A DNA stretch of 56,718 nt from Rhodocyclaceae bacterium (GTDB lineage Bacteria; Pseudomonadota; Gammaproteobacteria; Burkholderiales; Rhodocyclaceae). The translations under genes were made by a program, and so were the position numbers. The stretch spans positions 1-56,718 of the forward strand of contig JAQTNK010000028.1 in NCBI GenBank assembly GCA_028713915.1, written 5' to 3'. Each line of letters begins with the position of its first letter. The stretch's first letter is position 1. The notes under the pieces were generated by a model. It saw nothing but the letters and a program-made list of their open reading frames with translations. It had not been told where the DNA came from and searched no databases. This document shows positions 38,769 to 48,680 of this stretch, one piece after another.

Positions 38769-38786
38769 GATCGCTTCGGTTCCGGT

Positions 38787-39263
38787 TCAGCGGGCGATGG
38801 TGTAGGTGCGCTTGATCTTGTTCTGCAACTGCACGAGGCCGTAGAGCAGCGCCTCGGCCGTCGGCGGACAACCCGGCACGTAGATGTCGACCGGCACGAT
38901 GCGGTCGCAGCCGCGCACCACGGAGTAGGAGTAATGGTAGTAGCCGCCGCCGTTGGCGCAGGAACCCATCGACACCACCCAGCGCGGTTCGGCCATCTGG
39001 TCGTAGACCTTGCGCAGCGCCGGCGCCATCTTGTTGGTCAGCGTGCCGGCGACGATCATGACGTCCGACTGGCGCGGGCTGGCGCGGAAGACGATGCCGA
39101 AGCGGTCGAGGTCGTAGCGCGCGCAGCCGGCGTGGATCATTTCCACGGCGCAGCACGCCAAGCCGAAGGTCATCGGCCACATCGAACCCGTGCGGGTCCA
39201 GTTGATGACCTTGTCGAGCGTCGTCGTGACGAAGCCTTCGTTCAGTACGCCTTCGATGCTCAC
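38787..39263 (-). CDS. nuoB: NADH-quinone oxidoreductase subunit B
   Basis: A 158-residue protein carrying cluster N2. GLACCAVEM has the adjacent cysteine pair, with the further ligands in [10 protein letters not shown] and [12 protein letters not shown]2 passes electrons to ubiquinone. It is related to the hydrogenase small subunit seen in hoxY. Gap to nuoA 6 bp, to nuoC 18 bp. Confidence 0.97.
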   Translation of the reverse strand: MSIEGVLNEGFVTTTLDKVINWTRTGSMWPMTFGLACCAVEMIHAGCARYDLDRFGIVFRASPRQSDVMIVAGTLTNKMAPALRKVYDQMAEPRWVVSMGSCANGGGYYHYSYSVVRGCDRIVPVDIYVPGCPPTAEALLYGLVQLQNKIKRTYTIAR

Positions 39264-39269
39264 GGTACT

Positions 39270-39644
39270 TTATTCCCAGTCCAGGGCGCCCTTGGCCCAC
39301 GCGTAGATGTAGCCGGCCACGAGAATGGCGAGGAACACCAGCATTTCGATGAAGCCGAAGAACTTGACCTCCGGCGTGCCGACGATCTCCTTGAAAATCG
39401 TCGCCCACGGAAAGAGGAAGGCGATTTCCAGATCGAAGAGAATGAAGATGATCGCGATCAGGTAATAGCGCACGTCGAACTTCATGCGCGCTTCTTCGAA
39501 CGGCGCGAAGCCGCACTCGAAGGGAGACAGCTTTTCGCTGTCCGGCCGGTTGGGGGCAACCAGCCAGCCGAGAAGAATCGGGACACACCCGAAGGCGAGG
39601 CCGACGAGCACAAAAACTAGGACAGGAAAGTAGTTTTGCAACAT
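39270..39644 (-). CDS. nuoA: NADH-quinone oxidoreductase subunit A
   Basis: A 124-residue protein with three transmembrane helices. The loop [24 protein letters not shown] contains the quinone-near cysteine (ECGF). I start at [10 protein letters not shown] because the seven-codon longer form (MAQATKD) is outside the usual family length and the ATG at 39644 has a GAAAG element upstream. First gene of the nuo operon, 55 bp after the tRNA-Leu gene on the same strand. Confidence 0.95.
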   Translation of the reverse strand: MLQNYFPVLVFVLVGLAFGCVPILLGWLVAPNRPDSEKLSPFECGFAPFEEARMKFDVRYYLIAIIFILFDLEIAFLFPWATIFKEIVGTPEVKFFGFIEMLVFLAILVAGYIYAWAKGALDWE

Positions 39645-39699
39645 ATCTTTCGTGGCTTGCGCCACATCACCTGCACAAAATTAAAGGCACCGAAATTCC

Positions 39700-39784
39700 T
39701 GGTGCCGACGGTGAGACTCGAACTCACACGGCTTTCGCCACTACCCCCTCAAGATAGCGTGTCTACCAATTTCACCACGTCGGC
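39700..39784 (-). tRNA. tRNA-Leu (anticodon GAG)
   Basis: An 85-nt gene with encoded CCA. The acceptor stem GCCGACG pairs with CGTCGGC; the D arm has GTGAAATTGGTAGACAC; the anticodon stem CTATC/GGTAG encloses TTGAGGG, giving anticodon GAG; the long variable arm TGGCGAAAGCCGT is typical of class II leucine tRNAs; the T arm is GTGAG-TTCGAGT-CTCAC. It sits between secG and nuoA on the same strand. Confidence 0.97.
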
Positions 39785-39841
39785 CCTTCTACCTCATCGA
39801 CACCGATTGATACCTACTTACCGGTAGTCGGAGCGGCGCGA

Positions 39842-39847
39842 ATCATA
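39842..39847 (-). promoter_or_regulatory. Possible -10 element for tRNA-Leu (and nuo)
   Basis: On the minus strand TATGAT lies about 58 bp before the tRNA, followed by a GC-rich discriminator (TCGCGCCG), as seen at stringently controlled stable-RNA promoters. No good -35 hexamer at the right distance. Nuo transcription may start here or read through from it. Confidence 0.35.
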
Positions 39848-39871
39848 CCATCGATGCGCCGCTAAAATACC

Positions 39872-39889
39872 CTGATTCCGTCGAATCAG
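39872..39889 (-). terminator. Hairpin after secG
   Basis: CTGATTC-CGTC-GAATCAG, a 7-bp perfect stem 8 bp after the secG stop; on the minus strand it is followed by GGTATTTTAG, a partial T-tract. It may end secG transcripts before the tRNA. Confidence 0.5.
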
Positions 39890-39896
39890 AAAAATC

Positions 39897-40265
39897 TTAC
39901 TTGGGAATATCCTTCGTCTTCGAGTCGTCGGGCACGGCCGGCGACGGAGCTTCGTTCTTCGCCGGCGCGGCTGCCGCCGGCTGGGTCTTGACGGCGGTGT
40001 CCATGACGCTGCCCGAGACCCGCGGCTTGTTGCTGGCGATATAGGAAAGGCTCAGGCTCGTCAGGAAAAACATCGCGGCGAAAATCGCCGTCGTGCGCGA
40101 CAGGAAGTTCGCCGAGCCGGACGAGCCGAACAGGCTGCCCGAGGCGCCGCTGCCGAACGCGGCGCCCATGTCGGCGCCCTTGCCGTGCTGAATCAGCACC
40201 AACCCGATGACCGTGAGGCCGACCAGGATGTGTACCGACAGGATGATGGGAAACAGGAAATCCAT
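39897..40265 (-). CDS. secG: Preprotein translocase subunit SecG
   Basis: A 122-residue protein with two transmembrane helices (IILSVHILVGLTVIGLVLIQ and TTAIFAAMFFLTSLSLSYIA) separated by the conserved HGKGADMGAAFGSGASGSLFG loop. The C-terminal 40 residues are alanine/proline-rich and soluble. It stimulates SecYEG protein export. It lies 25 bp after tpiA; tpiA-secG-tRNA-Leu-nuo is a common order in Betaproteobacteria. Confidence 0.96.
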   Translation of the reverse strand: MDFLFPIILSVHILVGLTVIGLVLIQHGKGADMGAAFGSGASGSLFGSSGSANFLSRTTAIFAAMFFLTSLSLSYIASNKPRVSGSVMDTAVKTQPAAAAPAKNEAPSPAVPDDSKTKDIPK

Positions 40266-40290
40266 TGTCTGTCCTTGAAAATTATGGCTG

Positions 40291-41043
<753 letters not shown>

Positions 41044-41137
41044 GGCCGGCGCCTATGGGAATCGGATGGGTGGAAAGCCGGGGATTATAGCGCCCCCGCC
41101 AAATTCGGGTCAAACCGATTGACGCGGCGACGGGTCC

Positions 41138-41854
41138 TCAAGGCCCGTTCGACTGGGCCGTGTGCTCCACCTGGTCGAGGGCGATATGGCGCACGTCCTT
41201 GCCCTTGACGATGTAGATGACGTTTTCGGCGATGTTCTTGGCATGGTCGCCGATGCGTTCGATGGCCTTGGCGATGAAGACGATGTCGAAGGCCGAGGTG
41301 ATGGTGCGCGGGTCTTCGAGCATGTAGGTGATGAGCTGGCGCATGATGCCGCGGAATTTCTCGTCGATGGCCTGGTCCTCGCGGATAATGACCGCCGCCT
41401 TGACGGCGTCGAGGCGGGCGAAGGCGTCGAGCACGCCGCGCAGCATGCCGAGCGAGATGTCGCCGACTTCGCGCACGTAGCCGATGCGCGGCGTATTCAG
41501 GTGGTCGCGCTGCAAGATCATCTTGGCGATGCGCGCGATCTTGGCGGCCTCGTCGCCGATGCGCTCGAGGTCGGTGACGATCTTGCTCACGGCCATGACC
41601 AGGCGCAGGTCGTTGGCCGCCGGCTGGCGCTTGACGATGATCTGGGTGCACTCCTCGTCGATGCTGACCTCGAGGCCGTTCACGCGATGATCGTCGGCGA
41701 TCACCTTCTCCATGAGGTCGTGGTTGCCGGATGTGAAGGCGTCGATGGCGGTCATGATCTGGCCCTGCACCATGCCGCCCATCTGCATGACCCGCGCGCG
41801 CAGCGATTCGAGTTCGGCGTCGAATTGCTTGTAGGAATGGTCGCTGATGCTCAT
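41138..41854 (-). CDS. phoU: Phosphate transport system regulator PhoU
   Basis: A 238-residue all-helical protein of two PhoU repeats; the metal-binding motif ERIGDEAAKIAR and its second copy ERIGDHAKNIAE are visible near residues 85 and 190. PhoU links the Pst transporter to PhoR/PhoB signalling. It is the last gene of pstSCAB-phoU, 18 bp after pstB. phoB and phoR are not in this window. Confidence 0.95.
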   Translation of the reverse strand: MSISDHSYKQFDAELESLRARVMQMGGMVQGQIMTAIDAFTSGNHDLMEKVIADDHRVNGLEVSIDEECTQIIVKRQPAANDLRLVMAVSKIVTDLERIGDEAAKIARIAKMILQRDHLNTPRIGYVREVGDISLGMLRGVLDAFARLDAVKAAVIIREDQAIDEKFRGIMRQLITYMLEDPRTITSAFDIVFIAKAIERIGDHAKNIAENVIYIVKGKDVRHIALDQVEHTAQSNGP

Positions 41855-41872
41855 TTTTTTCTCCTCCTCAAC

Positions 41873-42676
41873 TTAACCGAAGCGACCGGTAATGTAGTCT
41901 TCCGTTTGCTTCTTCTTCGGCTTGATGAATATCTGGTCGGTGACGCCGAACTCGATCATCTCGCCCAGGTACATGTAGGCAGTGTAGTCGGAGATGCGCG
42001 CCGCCTGCTGCATGTTGTGCGTGACGATGGCGATGGTGAACTCGGCCTTGAGCTCGGCGATGAGCTCCTCGATGCGCATGGTCGAAATCGGGTCGAGCGC
42101 CGAGGTCGGCTCGTCGAGCAGCAGCACCTCGGGCTTGACGGCGATGCCGCGGGCGATGCAAAGGCGCTGCTGCTGGCCGCCCGACAGGCTCATGCCGCTC
42201 TGGTTGAGAATGTTCTTCGTCTCTTCCCAGATCGCCGCCTTGCGCAAGGCCCATTCGACGCGCTCGTCCATCTGCGACTTCGACAGGCGCTCGTGCAGGC
42301 GCACGCCGAAGGCGATGTTCTCGTAGATCGACATCGGGAAGGGCGTCGGCTTCTGGAAGACCATGCCGACCTTGGCGCGCAGCGCATTGACGTCGACTTT
42401 CTTGTCGAGCATGTTCACGCCGTCGAGCAGCAGTTCGCCGGTGGCGCGCTGCTCGGGGTAGAGGTCGTACATGCGGTTCATCGTCCGCAACAGCGTCGAC
42501 TTGCCGCAGCCGGACGGGCCGATGAAGGCCGTCACATGGCGCTTGTAGATTTCCAGGTTGATGTTCTTCAGCGCATGGAACTTGCCGTAGTAGAAATCGA
42601 GGCTTTTGAAGGCCATCTGCGCTTCGAGGTTTGCCGCAACTTCGTTCATCATCATCGCTTGGCTCGTGTCGTTCAT
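41873..42676 (-). CDS. pstB: Phosphate ABC transporter ATP-binding protein PstB
   Basis: A 267-residue ABC ATPase: Walker [10 protein letters not shown], signature [14 protein letters not shown], Walker [14 protein letters not shown] and the switch histidine in IVTHNM. An N-terminal extension of about 20 residues is rich in methionine. Gap to pstA 13 bp. It energises high-affinity phosphate uptake with PstA and PstC. Confidence 0.97.
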   Translation of the reverse strand: MNDTSQAMMMNEVAANLEAQMAFKSLDFYYGKFHALKNINLEIYKRHVTAFIGPSGCGKSTLLRTMNRMYDLYPEQRATGELLLDGVNMLDKKVDVNALRAKVGMVFQKPTPFPMSIYENIAFGVRLHERLSKSQMDERVEWALRKAAIWEETKNILNQSGMSLSGGQQQRLCIARGIAVKPEVLLLDEPTSALDPISTMRIEELIAELKAEFTIAIVTHNMQQAARISDYTAYMYLGEMIEFGVTDQIFIKPKKKQTEDYITGRFG

Positions 42677-42689
42677 GGTTCGTTCGGAT

Positions 42690-43535
42690 TCACAGCTTGT
42701 GCTTGGCGCGGAAGAGGACGCGCGCGGCGATGTTCAGCCCCAGCACTCCCATCGTGATCAGGAATACCCCCGCCCAGGCGATCTCCTGCCAATCCTTGAA
42801 AGGGCTCATGGCGAACTTGAAAATGGTCACCGGCAAATTCGCCATCGGCTTGTTGAGGTCGACGCTCCAGAACTGGTTCGACAGCGCCGTGAACAGCAGC
42901 GGCGCCGTTTCGCCGGCGATGCGCGCCACCGCCAGCAGGATGCCGGTAATGACGCCGGCCATCGAGGCCTTCAGCGTCACCTGCATGACGACGACGCGCT
43001 TGGGCGCGCCGAGCGCGAACGCCGCTTCGCGCATGTTGTCCGGCACCAGCCTGAGCATGTTCTCGCTCGTCGACACGACCACGGGAATGACGATCAGCGC
43101 CAGCGCGAAAATGCCCGCCACGGCGGAGAAATTGCCCACCTGGGCGACATAGACGGCATAGACGAAAAGGCCGATGACGATGGACGGCGCCGACAGCAGG
43201 ATGTCGTTGATGAAGCGCGTGATCTGGCCGAGCCAGGTGCGCTGCCCGTATTCGGCCAGATAGATGCCGGCGAGAATGCCGATCGGCGTGCCCAGGCCGG
43301 TGGCCAGCGTGATCATGATCAAGCTGCCGACGATCGCATTGAGCAGGCCGCCGGGTTCGTCCGCCCCCGGCGGCGGCGTCATCTTGGTGAAGAGGTCGAG
43401 CGACAGGCCGGTGACGCCGAGTTGCAGCGTGGTGAACAGAATCCACGCCAGCCAGAACAGGCCGAATGCCATGGCGAGCATCGACAAGGTCAGCGCGACC
43501 TTGTTGATGAACTTGCGCTTTTTCCTGAGATCCAT
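42690..43535 (-). CDS. pstA: Phosphate ABC transporter permease PstA
   Basis: A 281-residue permease with six transmembrane helices. The EAA loop region [21 protein letters not shown] is intact and contacts Pst[19 protein letters not shown] is typical of PstA. It lies 9 bp after pstC. Confidence 0.96.
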   Translation of the reverse strand: MDLRKKRKFINKVALTLSMLAMAFGLFWLAWILFTTLQLGVTGLSLDLFTKMTPPPGADEPGGLLNAIVGSLIMITLATGLGTPIGILAGIYLAEYGQRTWLGQITRFINDILLSAPSIVIGLFVYAVYVAQVGNFSAVAGIFALALIVIPVVVSTSENMLRLVPDNMREAAFALGAPKRVVVMQVTLKASMAGVITGILLAVARIAGETAPLLFTALSNQFWSVDLNKPMANLPVTIFKFAMSPFKDWQEIAWAGVFLITMGVLGLNIAARVLFRAKHKL

Positions 43536-43544
43536 GGCGCGCCC

Positions 43545-44510
43545 CTAGGTCTTGGTGCCCTCTTGCCGCGACAGGCGCAGGAGCAAGAGTTTGGAAAGGC
43601 TCAGCACGATGAAGGTGATGACGAACAGGATCAGCCCCAGTTCGATCAGCGAGGAAGTGTAGAGCTCCGACTCGGCCTCGGCGAATTCGTTGGCCAGCGC
43701 CGAGGCGATGCTGTTGCCTGGCAGGAACAGCGAGAAGCCGTTGAAGAAATTCATGTTGCCGATGAGGAAGGTCACCGCCATGGTCTCGCCGAGGGCGCGC
43801 CCCAGGCCGAGCATGATGCCGCCGACGACGCCGACCTTCGTATAGGGCAAGACGACGTTCCACACCACTTCCCAGGTGGTGCCGCCGACGCCGTAGGCCG
43901 ACTCCTTGAGCATCGCGGGCGTGACGGCGAAGACGTCGCGCATCACCGAGGCGATGAAGGGAATGATCATGATGGCGAGGATGATGCCCGCCGCCAGGAT
44001 GCCGATGCCGAGCGGCGGCCCGTCGAACAGGCTGCCGATCAGCGGCACCTTGCCGAGCGTCGCCGCCAGAGCGGGTTGCACGTACTCGGCGAACAGCGGC
44101 GAGAAATACAGCAGGCCCCACATGCCGTAGACGATCGACGGAATGGCGGCCAGCAATTCGATGGCGGTGCCCAGCGGCCGCCGCAGCCAGGGCGGCGACA
44201 ACTCGGTGAGAAAGAGCGCGATGCCGAAGCTGACCGGCACGGCGATGCACAGCGCGACGACGGAGGTCGCCAGCGTGCCATAGACCGGAATGAGCGCGCC
44301 GAAGCGATCCTGCGGCGGATTCCATTCGCCCGACACCAGGAAGCCGAAGCCGAACTGCTTGATGGACGGCCAGCTGCCGTAGACCAGCGACGCGATGATG
44401 GCGACCAACAACAGCAGCGTGAGCACCGCAGCGGCACGGGCGACATTGAAGAACAGCCTGTCGCCAAACTTAAAGCTGCGGACGGTCGTGGTGTCCGTTA
44501 TTGCGTTCAT
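43545..44510 (-). CDS. pstC: Phosphate ABC transporter permease PstC
   Basis: A 321-residue permease. [28 protein letters not shown] is the PstC signature region (only partly shown), and the coupling loop [21 protein letters not shown] follows. The gap to pstS, 81 bp, holds a strong terminator-like hairpin. Confidence 0.96.
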   Translation of the reverse strand: MNAITDTTTVRSFKFGDRLFFNVARAAAVLTLLLLVAIIASLVYGSWPSIKQFGFGFLVSGEWNPPQDRFGALIPVYGTLATSVVALCIAVPVSFGIALFLTELSPPWLRRPLGTAIELLAAIPSIVYGMWGLLYFSPLFAEYVQPALAATLGKVPLIGSLFDGPPLGIGILAAGIILAIMIIPFIASVMRDVFAVTPAMLKESAYGVGGTTWEVVWNVVLPYTKVGVVGGIMLGLGRALGETMAVTFLIGNMNFFNGFSLFLPGNSIASALANEFAEAESELYTSSLIELGLILFVITFIVLSLSKLLLLRLSRQEGTKT

Positions 44511-44540
44511 TGGAAGTCACAAAGGAGAAGGGGTATGACG

Positions 44541-44571
44541 AAAAATCTGCGCCGCCCACGGGGCGGCGCAG
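44541..44571 (-). terminator. Terminator/attenuator hairpin between pstS and pstC
   Basis: On the minus strand an 11-bp perfect stem, CTGCGCCGCCC / GGGCGGCGCAG, with a 3-nt loop, directly followed by ATTTTT. It begins about 20 bp after the pstS stop, inside the operon. Partial termination or 3'-end protection here would give more PstS than permease, as is usual for binding-protein operons. Confidence 0.8.
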
Positions 44572-44591
44572 ACAAGCGCACCACGGGCGGC

Positions 44592-45644
44592 TTACTTGCC
44601 CGCCGTGAAGACCGGCTTGCCGGCGGTGTCCTTGATGTTACCCCAGGCACCATGAATCAACTTGACCAGGCTGTCGGGCAGCGGAACGTAGACCAGGTCC
44701 TGCGCCATCTTGGCGCCGTTCTTGTAGCTCCAGTCGTAGAACTTCAGCACTTCGGCCGCTTGCGCCGGCTTGTCCTGCACCTTGTGCATCAGGATGAAGG
44801 TGGCGCCGGTGATCGGCCAGGAGTCCTTGCCCGGCTCGTTGGTGAGGATCTCGTAGAACGCCGACTTGGTCCAATTGGCGTAGGCGGCGGCAGCCTTGAA
44901 GCTCGTGTCGTTCGGCATCGGATAGTTGCCTTCGGCGTTCTGCAGCAGCGCGTAGGGCATCTTGTTCTCGAGCGCGTAAGCATACTCGATGTAGCCGATG
45001 GCGCCGGGGATGCGCTGGACGAACGCGGAAACACCCTCGTTGCCCTTGCCGCCGAGACCGACCGGCCATTGCACGGCCGTGCCTTCGCCGACTTTCTGCT
45101 TCCACTCGGGGCTGACCTTGGACAGGTAGTTGGTGAAGATGAAGGTCGTGCCGGAACCGTCGGCGCGGCGCACCACGGCGATGGCGTGGTCAGGCAGCGC
45201 CAGCTTCGGGTTCAGGTCGGCGATCGCCTTGTCGTTCCACTTGGTGATCTTGCCGAGGTAGATGTCGGCCAGCACCGCCGGCGTCAGGCGCAGTTCGGCC
45301 GACTTGATGCCCGGCAGGTTGATCGCCAGCACTTCGCCGCCGATCACCGCGGGGAATTGCATGAGGCCGTTCTTCTCCAGTTCTTCGGGCGTCAGCGGCA
45401 TGTCGGAAGCGCCGAAATCGACGGTCTTGGCGTTGATCTGCTTGATGCCGCCGCCGGAGCCGATCGACTGGTAGTTGATCTTGTTGCCGGTCGCCTTGTT
45501 GTAGGCGTCGGCCCACTTGGCGTAGATCGGTGCGGGGAAGGTGGCGCCGGCGCCAGTGACTTCGGCGGCGGCGGCATTCTGTGCGAATAAAGCGACGGAC
45601 GTTGCCATCAGGGGCATGGCCAGCCATTTCATCGACTTCAACAT
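44592..45644 (-). CDS. pstS: Phosphate ABC transporter substrate-binding protein PstS
   Basis: A 350-residue periplasmic protein. The signal peptide is MLKSMKWLAMPLMATSVALF with a cleavage site after AQNAAAA; mature VTGAGATFPAPIYAKWAD is the classic PstS start. SIGSGGGIKQI, DFGASDMPL and RADGSGTTFIFTNYL line the phosphate site. I use the ATG at 45644 (AAGGAGAG upstream); a longer frame would run into the Pho box. Confidence 0.97.
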   Translation of the reverse strand: MLKSMKWLAMPLMATSVALFAQNAAAAEVTGAGATFPAPIYAKWADAYNKATGNKINYQSIGSGGGIKQINAKTVDFGASDMPLTPEELEKNGLMQFPAVIGGEVLAINLPGIKSAELRLTPAVLADIYLGKITKWNDKAIADLNPKLALPDHAIAVVRRADGSGTTFIFTNYLSKVSPEWKQKVGEGTAVQWPVGLGGKGNEGVSAFVQRIPGAIGYIEYAYALENKMPYALLQNAEGNYPMPNDTSFKAAAAYANWTKSAFYEILTNEPGKDSWPITGATFILMHKVQDKPAQAAEVLKFYDWSYKNGAKMAQDLVYVPLPDSLVKLIHGAWGNIKDTAGKPVFTAGK

Positions 45645-45707
45645 CGGGACTCTCCTTGGTGGGGTAGAAACTGCATCGCAGCAACCGTCGAACCTTAGCA
45701 ATAGAGT

Positions 45708-45725
45708 GTGACAAGCATGTGACGA
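45708..45725 (-). promoter_or_regulatory. Pho box upstream of pstS
   Basis: On the minus strand TCGTCACATGCTTGTCAC: two 7-mers close to CTGTCAC (TCGTCAC and TTGTCAC) separated by 4 bp, the 11-bp periodicity of PhoB sites. It lies 64-81 bp upstream of the pstS start. A single CTGTCAC on the plus strand at 45748-45754 points toward the glycosyltransferase gene. Confidence 0.75.
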
Positions 45726-45787
45726 CGTCCGCGACGGCCCGGCGCCGCTGTCACAAGGCCGCAACGTTGGCACGGCACATTGGCCGG

Positions 45788-46945
45788 ATGACTCGAAACA
45801 GCCTGCGCGTGCTGATGATCTCGGACGTTTACTTCCCGCGGATCAACGGCGTCTCCACCTCCATCGAAACCTTCCGCCACGACCTGCGCCGCCACGGCGT
45901 CGACGTCACGCTGGTGGCGCCCGAATATCCGCAGCGCCACGACGCGCCGGCGACGCACCGCGTGCCCTCGCGCCGCCTGCCCTTCGACCCGGAGGACCGG
46001 CTCATGCACTGGGGCAAGCTCAGGCGCACGACGCAACAACTCGCCGGCGAGGAATTCGACATCGTCCATATCCAAACGCCCTTCAGCGCCCACTATGCCG
46101 GCGTGCGCGCGGCCCGGCAGATGGGCGTGCCCGCCGTGGCGACCTATCACACGCACTTCGAGGAATACTTCCACCACTATCTGCCGGCATTGCCGCGCGC
46201 CTGGCTGCGCGCCACCGCCCGGCACATCGCGCGCGGCCAATGCAACCAGCTCGATGCCGTCGTCGTGCCGTCGCAGGCCATGCGCACGACGCTGGCCGAC
46301 TACGGCGTCAGCGTTCCCCTGCACGTGCTGTCGACCGGCATCCCGGTCGAAAAATTCCAGCACGGCGACGGCGCGCGCTTTCGCCGCGCGCACGGCATCG
46401 CCCGCGACCGCTGCGTCGCGCTGTTCGTCGGCCGCGTCGCGCACGAGAAGAACATCGGCTTTCTGCTCGACGCCATGGTGCACCTGCGGCGACGCCTGCC
46501 CAGCGCGCTGCTGGTCGTCGCCGGCGAAGGTCCGGCGCTGCCGGCCTTGACGCGCAGCGCCTACGTCCTCGGCCTCGAAGGCCACGTGCGCTTCGTCGGC
46601 TATCTCGACCGTGCCACCGAACTGCCCGACTGCTACGCCGCCGCCGACGTCTTCGCCTTCGCCTCGAAAACCGAGACGCAAGGCCTCGTCCTCCTCGAAG
46701 CCATGGCCGCCGGCCTGCCCGCCTACGCGCTCGCCGAGATGGGCACGCGCGACATCCTCGAGCCGCGGCGCGGCGCCGTCGTCGCTCCCGACGACCCGGC
46801 CGAATTCGCCGCCGGCCTGGCTTCCCTGCTGGCCGACCAGCCGCGCCGCGAGCGCCTTGCCGCCGAGGCCCGCGACTACGCCGGCGAATGGTCGGGGCCG
46901 GAGCGCGCGCGCCAGCTTGCCGAGCTCTACCGTTCGCTGGTCTAA
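45788..46945 (+). CDS. GT4-family glycosyltransferase
   Basis: A 385-residue GT-B glycosyltransferase: N-terminal acceptor domain (MISDVYFPRINGVSTSIETF) and C-terminal donor domain (LFVGRVAHEKNIGFLL, TETQGLVLLEAMAAG with the EX7E-type motif). It resembles SqdX/MgtA-like lipid glycosyltransferases. It is divergent from pstS across a 143-bp region that contains the Pho box, and followed 3 bp later by dgkA. A role in making phosphorus-free glycolipids during phosphate limitation is plausible but inferred. I start at MTRNSLRV; a 23-codon upstream extension overlaps the Pho box. Confidence 0.85.
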   Translation: MTRNSLRVLMISDVYFPRINGVSTSIETFRHDLRRHGVDVTLVAPEYPQRHDAPATHRVPSRRLPFDPEDRLMHWGKLRRTTQQLAGEEFDIVHIQTPFSAHYAGVRAARQMGVPAVATYHTHFEEYFHHYLPALPRAWLRATARHIARGQCNQLDAVVVPSQAMRTTLADYGVSVPLHVLSTGIPVEKFQHGDGARFRRAHGIARDRCVALFVGRVAHEKNIGFLLDAMVHLRRRLPSALLVVAGEGPALPALTRSAYVLGLEGHVRFVGYLDRATELPDCYAAADVFAFASKTETQGLVLLEAMAAGLPAYALAEMGTRDILEPRRGAVVAPDDPAEFAAGLASLLADQPRRERLAAEARDYAGEWSGPERARQLAELYRSLV

Positions 46946-46948
46946 GCC

Positions 46949-47353
46949 ATGAACACGCCACCCACTGCCACTGCGATGACTCCCGACGAAAGTCCGTTCA
47001 AGGGCAAGACCGGCCTCACCCGGGTCTGGAACGCCCTCTTCTACTCCTGCGCCGGGCTCAGGGCCGCCTACCGCCACGAAGACGCCTTCCGCCAGGAAGT
47101 CTGGCTCGCCGTCGTGCTGATCCCGCTGTCGCTGGCGCTGCCGGCCAACGGCATCGGCCACGCGCTGATGGTCGGCAGCGTGCTGCTGGTGCTGCTCGTC
47201 GAGCTCATCAACTCGGCCATCGAAGCGGCCGTCGACCGCATCTCGCTCGAAAACCACCGGCTTTCCAAGCGCGCCAAGGACATCGGCAGCGCCGCCGTCC
47301 TCGTCGCGCTGATCAACGTCATCGCCACCTGGGGCCTCGTGCTCCTCGGTTGA
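46949..47353 (+). CDS. dgkA: Diacylglycerol kinase DgkA
   Basis: A 134-residue membrane protein with three transmembrane helices. RVWNALFYSCAGLRAAYRHEDAFRQE is the conserved N-terminal amphipathic region, and ELINSAIEAAVDRI is the signature catalytic helix. It phosphorylates diacylglycerol to phosphatidic acid. Three bp after the glycosyltransferase, so co-transcribed. The first 15 residues are a poorly conserved extension. Confidence 0.95.
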   Translation: MNTPPTATAMTPDESPFKGKTGLTRVWNALFYSCAGLRAAYRHEDAFRQEVWLAVVLIPLSLALPANGIGHALMVGSVLLVLLVELINSAIEAAVDRISLENHRLSKRAKDIGSAAVLVALINVIATWGLVLLG

Positions 47354-47459
47354 CCCGACCGCCGCCATCGCCGGCGATTCGTCGCTGAGCGTGCTGCCCG
47401 ACCTGCCGATCAAGCGCATCAAGATCGACCGCTCCTTCGTCGAATTAATGCCTGCGTAA
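47354..47459 (+). pseudogene. Remnant of an EAL domain gene
   Basis: In the frame from 47376 the DNA reads DSSLSVLPDLPIKRIKIDRS then FVELMPA and a TAA. This matches the loop-5/helix region of EAL domains (DDFGTGYSSL...LPIKRIKIDRSF). The upstream part of the gene is missing and no start codon exists. It lies between dgkA and the second glycosyltransferase. Confidence 0.6.
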
Positions 47460-47504
47460 TCGCGCCGAAATCAAACGGTCGCATCGCCCCGCCAACATGG
47501 CGCG

Positions 47505-48680
47505 ATGGACAAAACGCCCGCTGCCGGCCTGCGCATCGCGCTGGTCACCGAAACTTTCCCGCCCGAAGTCAATGGCGTCGCCATGACGCTGGGGCGCCTC
47601 GCCGACGGCCTGCGCAGCCGCAATCACGGCGTCGAGATCGTGCGCCCGCGCCAGCCCGGCGAACGCCAGGCGCGCGGCCCGCACAGCGAAGCGCTGGTGC
47701 GCGGCCTGCCCATCCCCAACTACCGCGGCCTGCGCTTCGGCCTGCCGGCCGCCGGCTTCCTGCAGCGGCGCTGGCAGCAGAATCCGCCGGACATCGTCCA
47801 TGTCGCCACCGAAGGGCCGCTCGGCGCCTCGGCCATCAAGGCGGCGCGCCGGCTCGGCTTGCCGGTGTCGTCGAGCTTCCACACCAACTTCGACGCCTAC
47901 AGCCGCCACTACGGCCTCGGCTGGCTGAAGCGGCCGATCACCGGCTACCTGCGCCGCTTCCACGACCGCTGCGACAGCACCTACGTGCCGACGCGCGCGC
48001 TTGCCGACGAACTGGCCGCCCTCGGCTACCGCAACGTCGATGTCATCTCGCGCGGCGTCGATACGCGGCTGTTCAGCCCGGCGCGCCGCTCCGACGCCTT
48101 GCGCGCCGCCTGGGGCGTCGCCGGCGGCGATCTCGTCGTCGCCTATGTCGGCCGCCTGGCCGCGGAAAAGAACCTGCAGACCGTCCTCGACGCCTTCGCC
48201 GCGATCCGCGCGCGGCAGCCGCGGGCGCGGCTGCTGTTCGTCGGCGACGGGCCGATGAAGAAGACGCTGGCCGCGCGCCATCCCGAACACCTCTACGCCG
48301 GCATGCGCCACGGCGAAGACCTCGCCGCGCACTATGCATCGAGCGATCTCTTCCTGTTTCCCAGCCTCACCGAGACTTTCGGCAACGCCACCACCGAGGC
48401 GCTGGCCAGCGGCTTGTGCGTCGTCGCCTACGACCAGGCCGCCGCCGCCGAGATCATCGACGACGGCCGCAACGGCCTGCTGGCGCCGCCCGGCGACGCC
48501 GCCGCCTTCATCGCCGCCGCCAGCCGCGCCGCCGCGCCCGGCGTGCTCTCCGCCTTGCGCGCGCAAGCCGCCGCCTCCGTCGCCGCGCGCGACTGGGAAC
48601 GCATCCACGACGCCTTCGCCGCCGCCCTGGCGCGGCTCGTCACGGCAGCGGCCGCAAGTCCTGGAGCAAGGTCGGGATAA
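47505..48680 (+). CDS. GT4-family glycosyltransferase (SqdX/MgtA-like)
   Basis: A 391-residue GT-B enzyme. LVTETFPPEVNGVAMTLGRL opens the protein; VGRLAAEKNLQTVLDAF and LTETFGNATTEALASGLCVV contain the donor-site motif. It shares the layout of the enzyme at 45788, and the TETFPPEVNGVAMT pattern is typical of sulfoquinovosyl/mannosyl lipid transferases. Acceptor and donor are unknown. The last 41 bp overlap the convergent FAD oxidoreductase gene tail to tail. Confidence 0.85.
   Translation: MDKTPAAGLRIALVTETFPPEVNGVAMTLGRLADGLRSRNHGVEIVRPRQPGERQARGPHSEALVRGLPIPNYRGLRFGLPAAGFLQRRWQQNPPDIVHVATEGPLGASAIKAARRLGLPVSSSFHTNFDAYSRHYGLGWLKRPITGYLRRFHDRCDSTYVPTRALADELAALGYRNVDVISRGVDTRLFSPARRSDALRAAWGVAGGDLVVAYVGRLAAEKNLQTVLDAFAAIRARQPRARLLFVGDGPMKKTLAARHPEHLYAGMRHGEDLAAHYASSDLFLFPSLTETFGNATTEALASGLCVVAYDQAAAAEIIDDGRNGLLAPPGDAAAFIAAASRAAAPGVLSALRAQAAASVAARDWERIHDAFAAALARLVTAAAASPGARSG

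Noticed and set aside
39644-39665. Longer NuoA with start at 39665
   Set aside because: It adds seven residues outside the family length; the ATG at 39644 has the better ribosome site.
42606-45590. 994-codon open frame on the plus strand, antisense to pstC/pstA/pstS
   Set aside because: Shadow frame; rich in His/Gln/Arg/Glu, no domains, and it crosses four certain genes.
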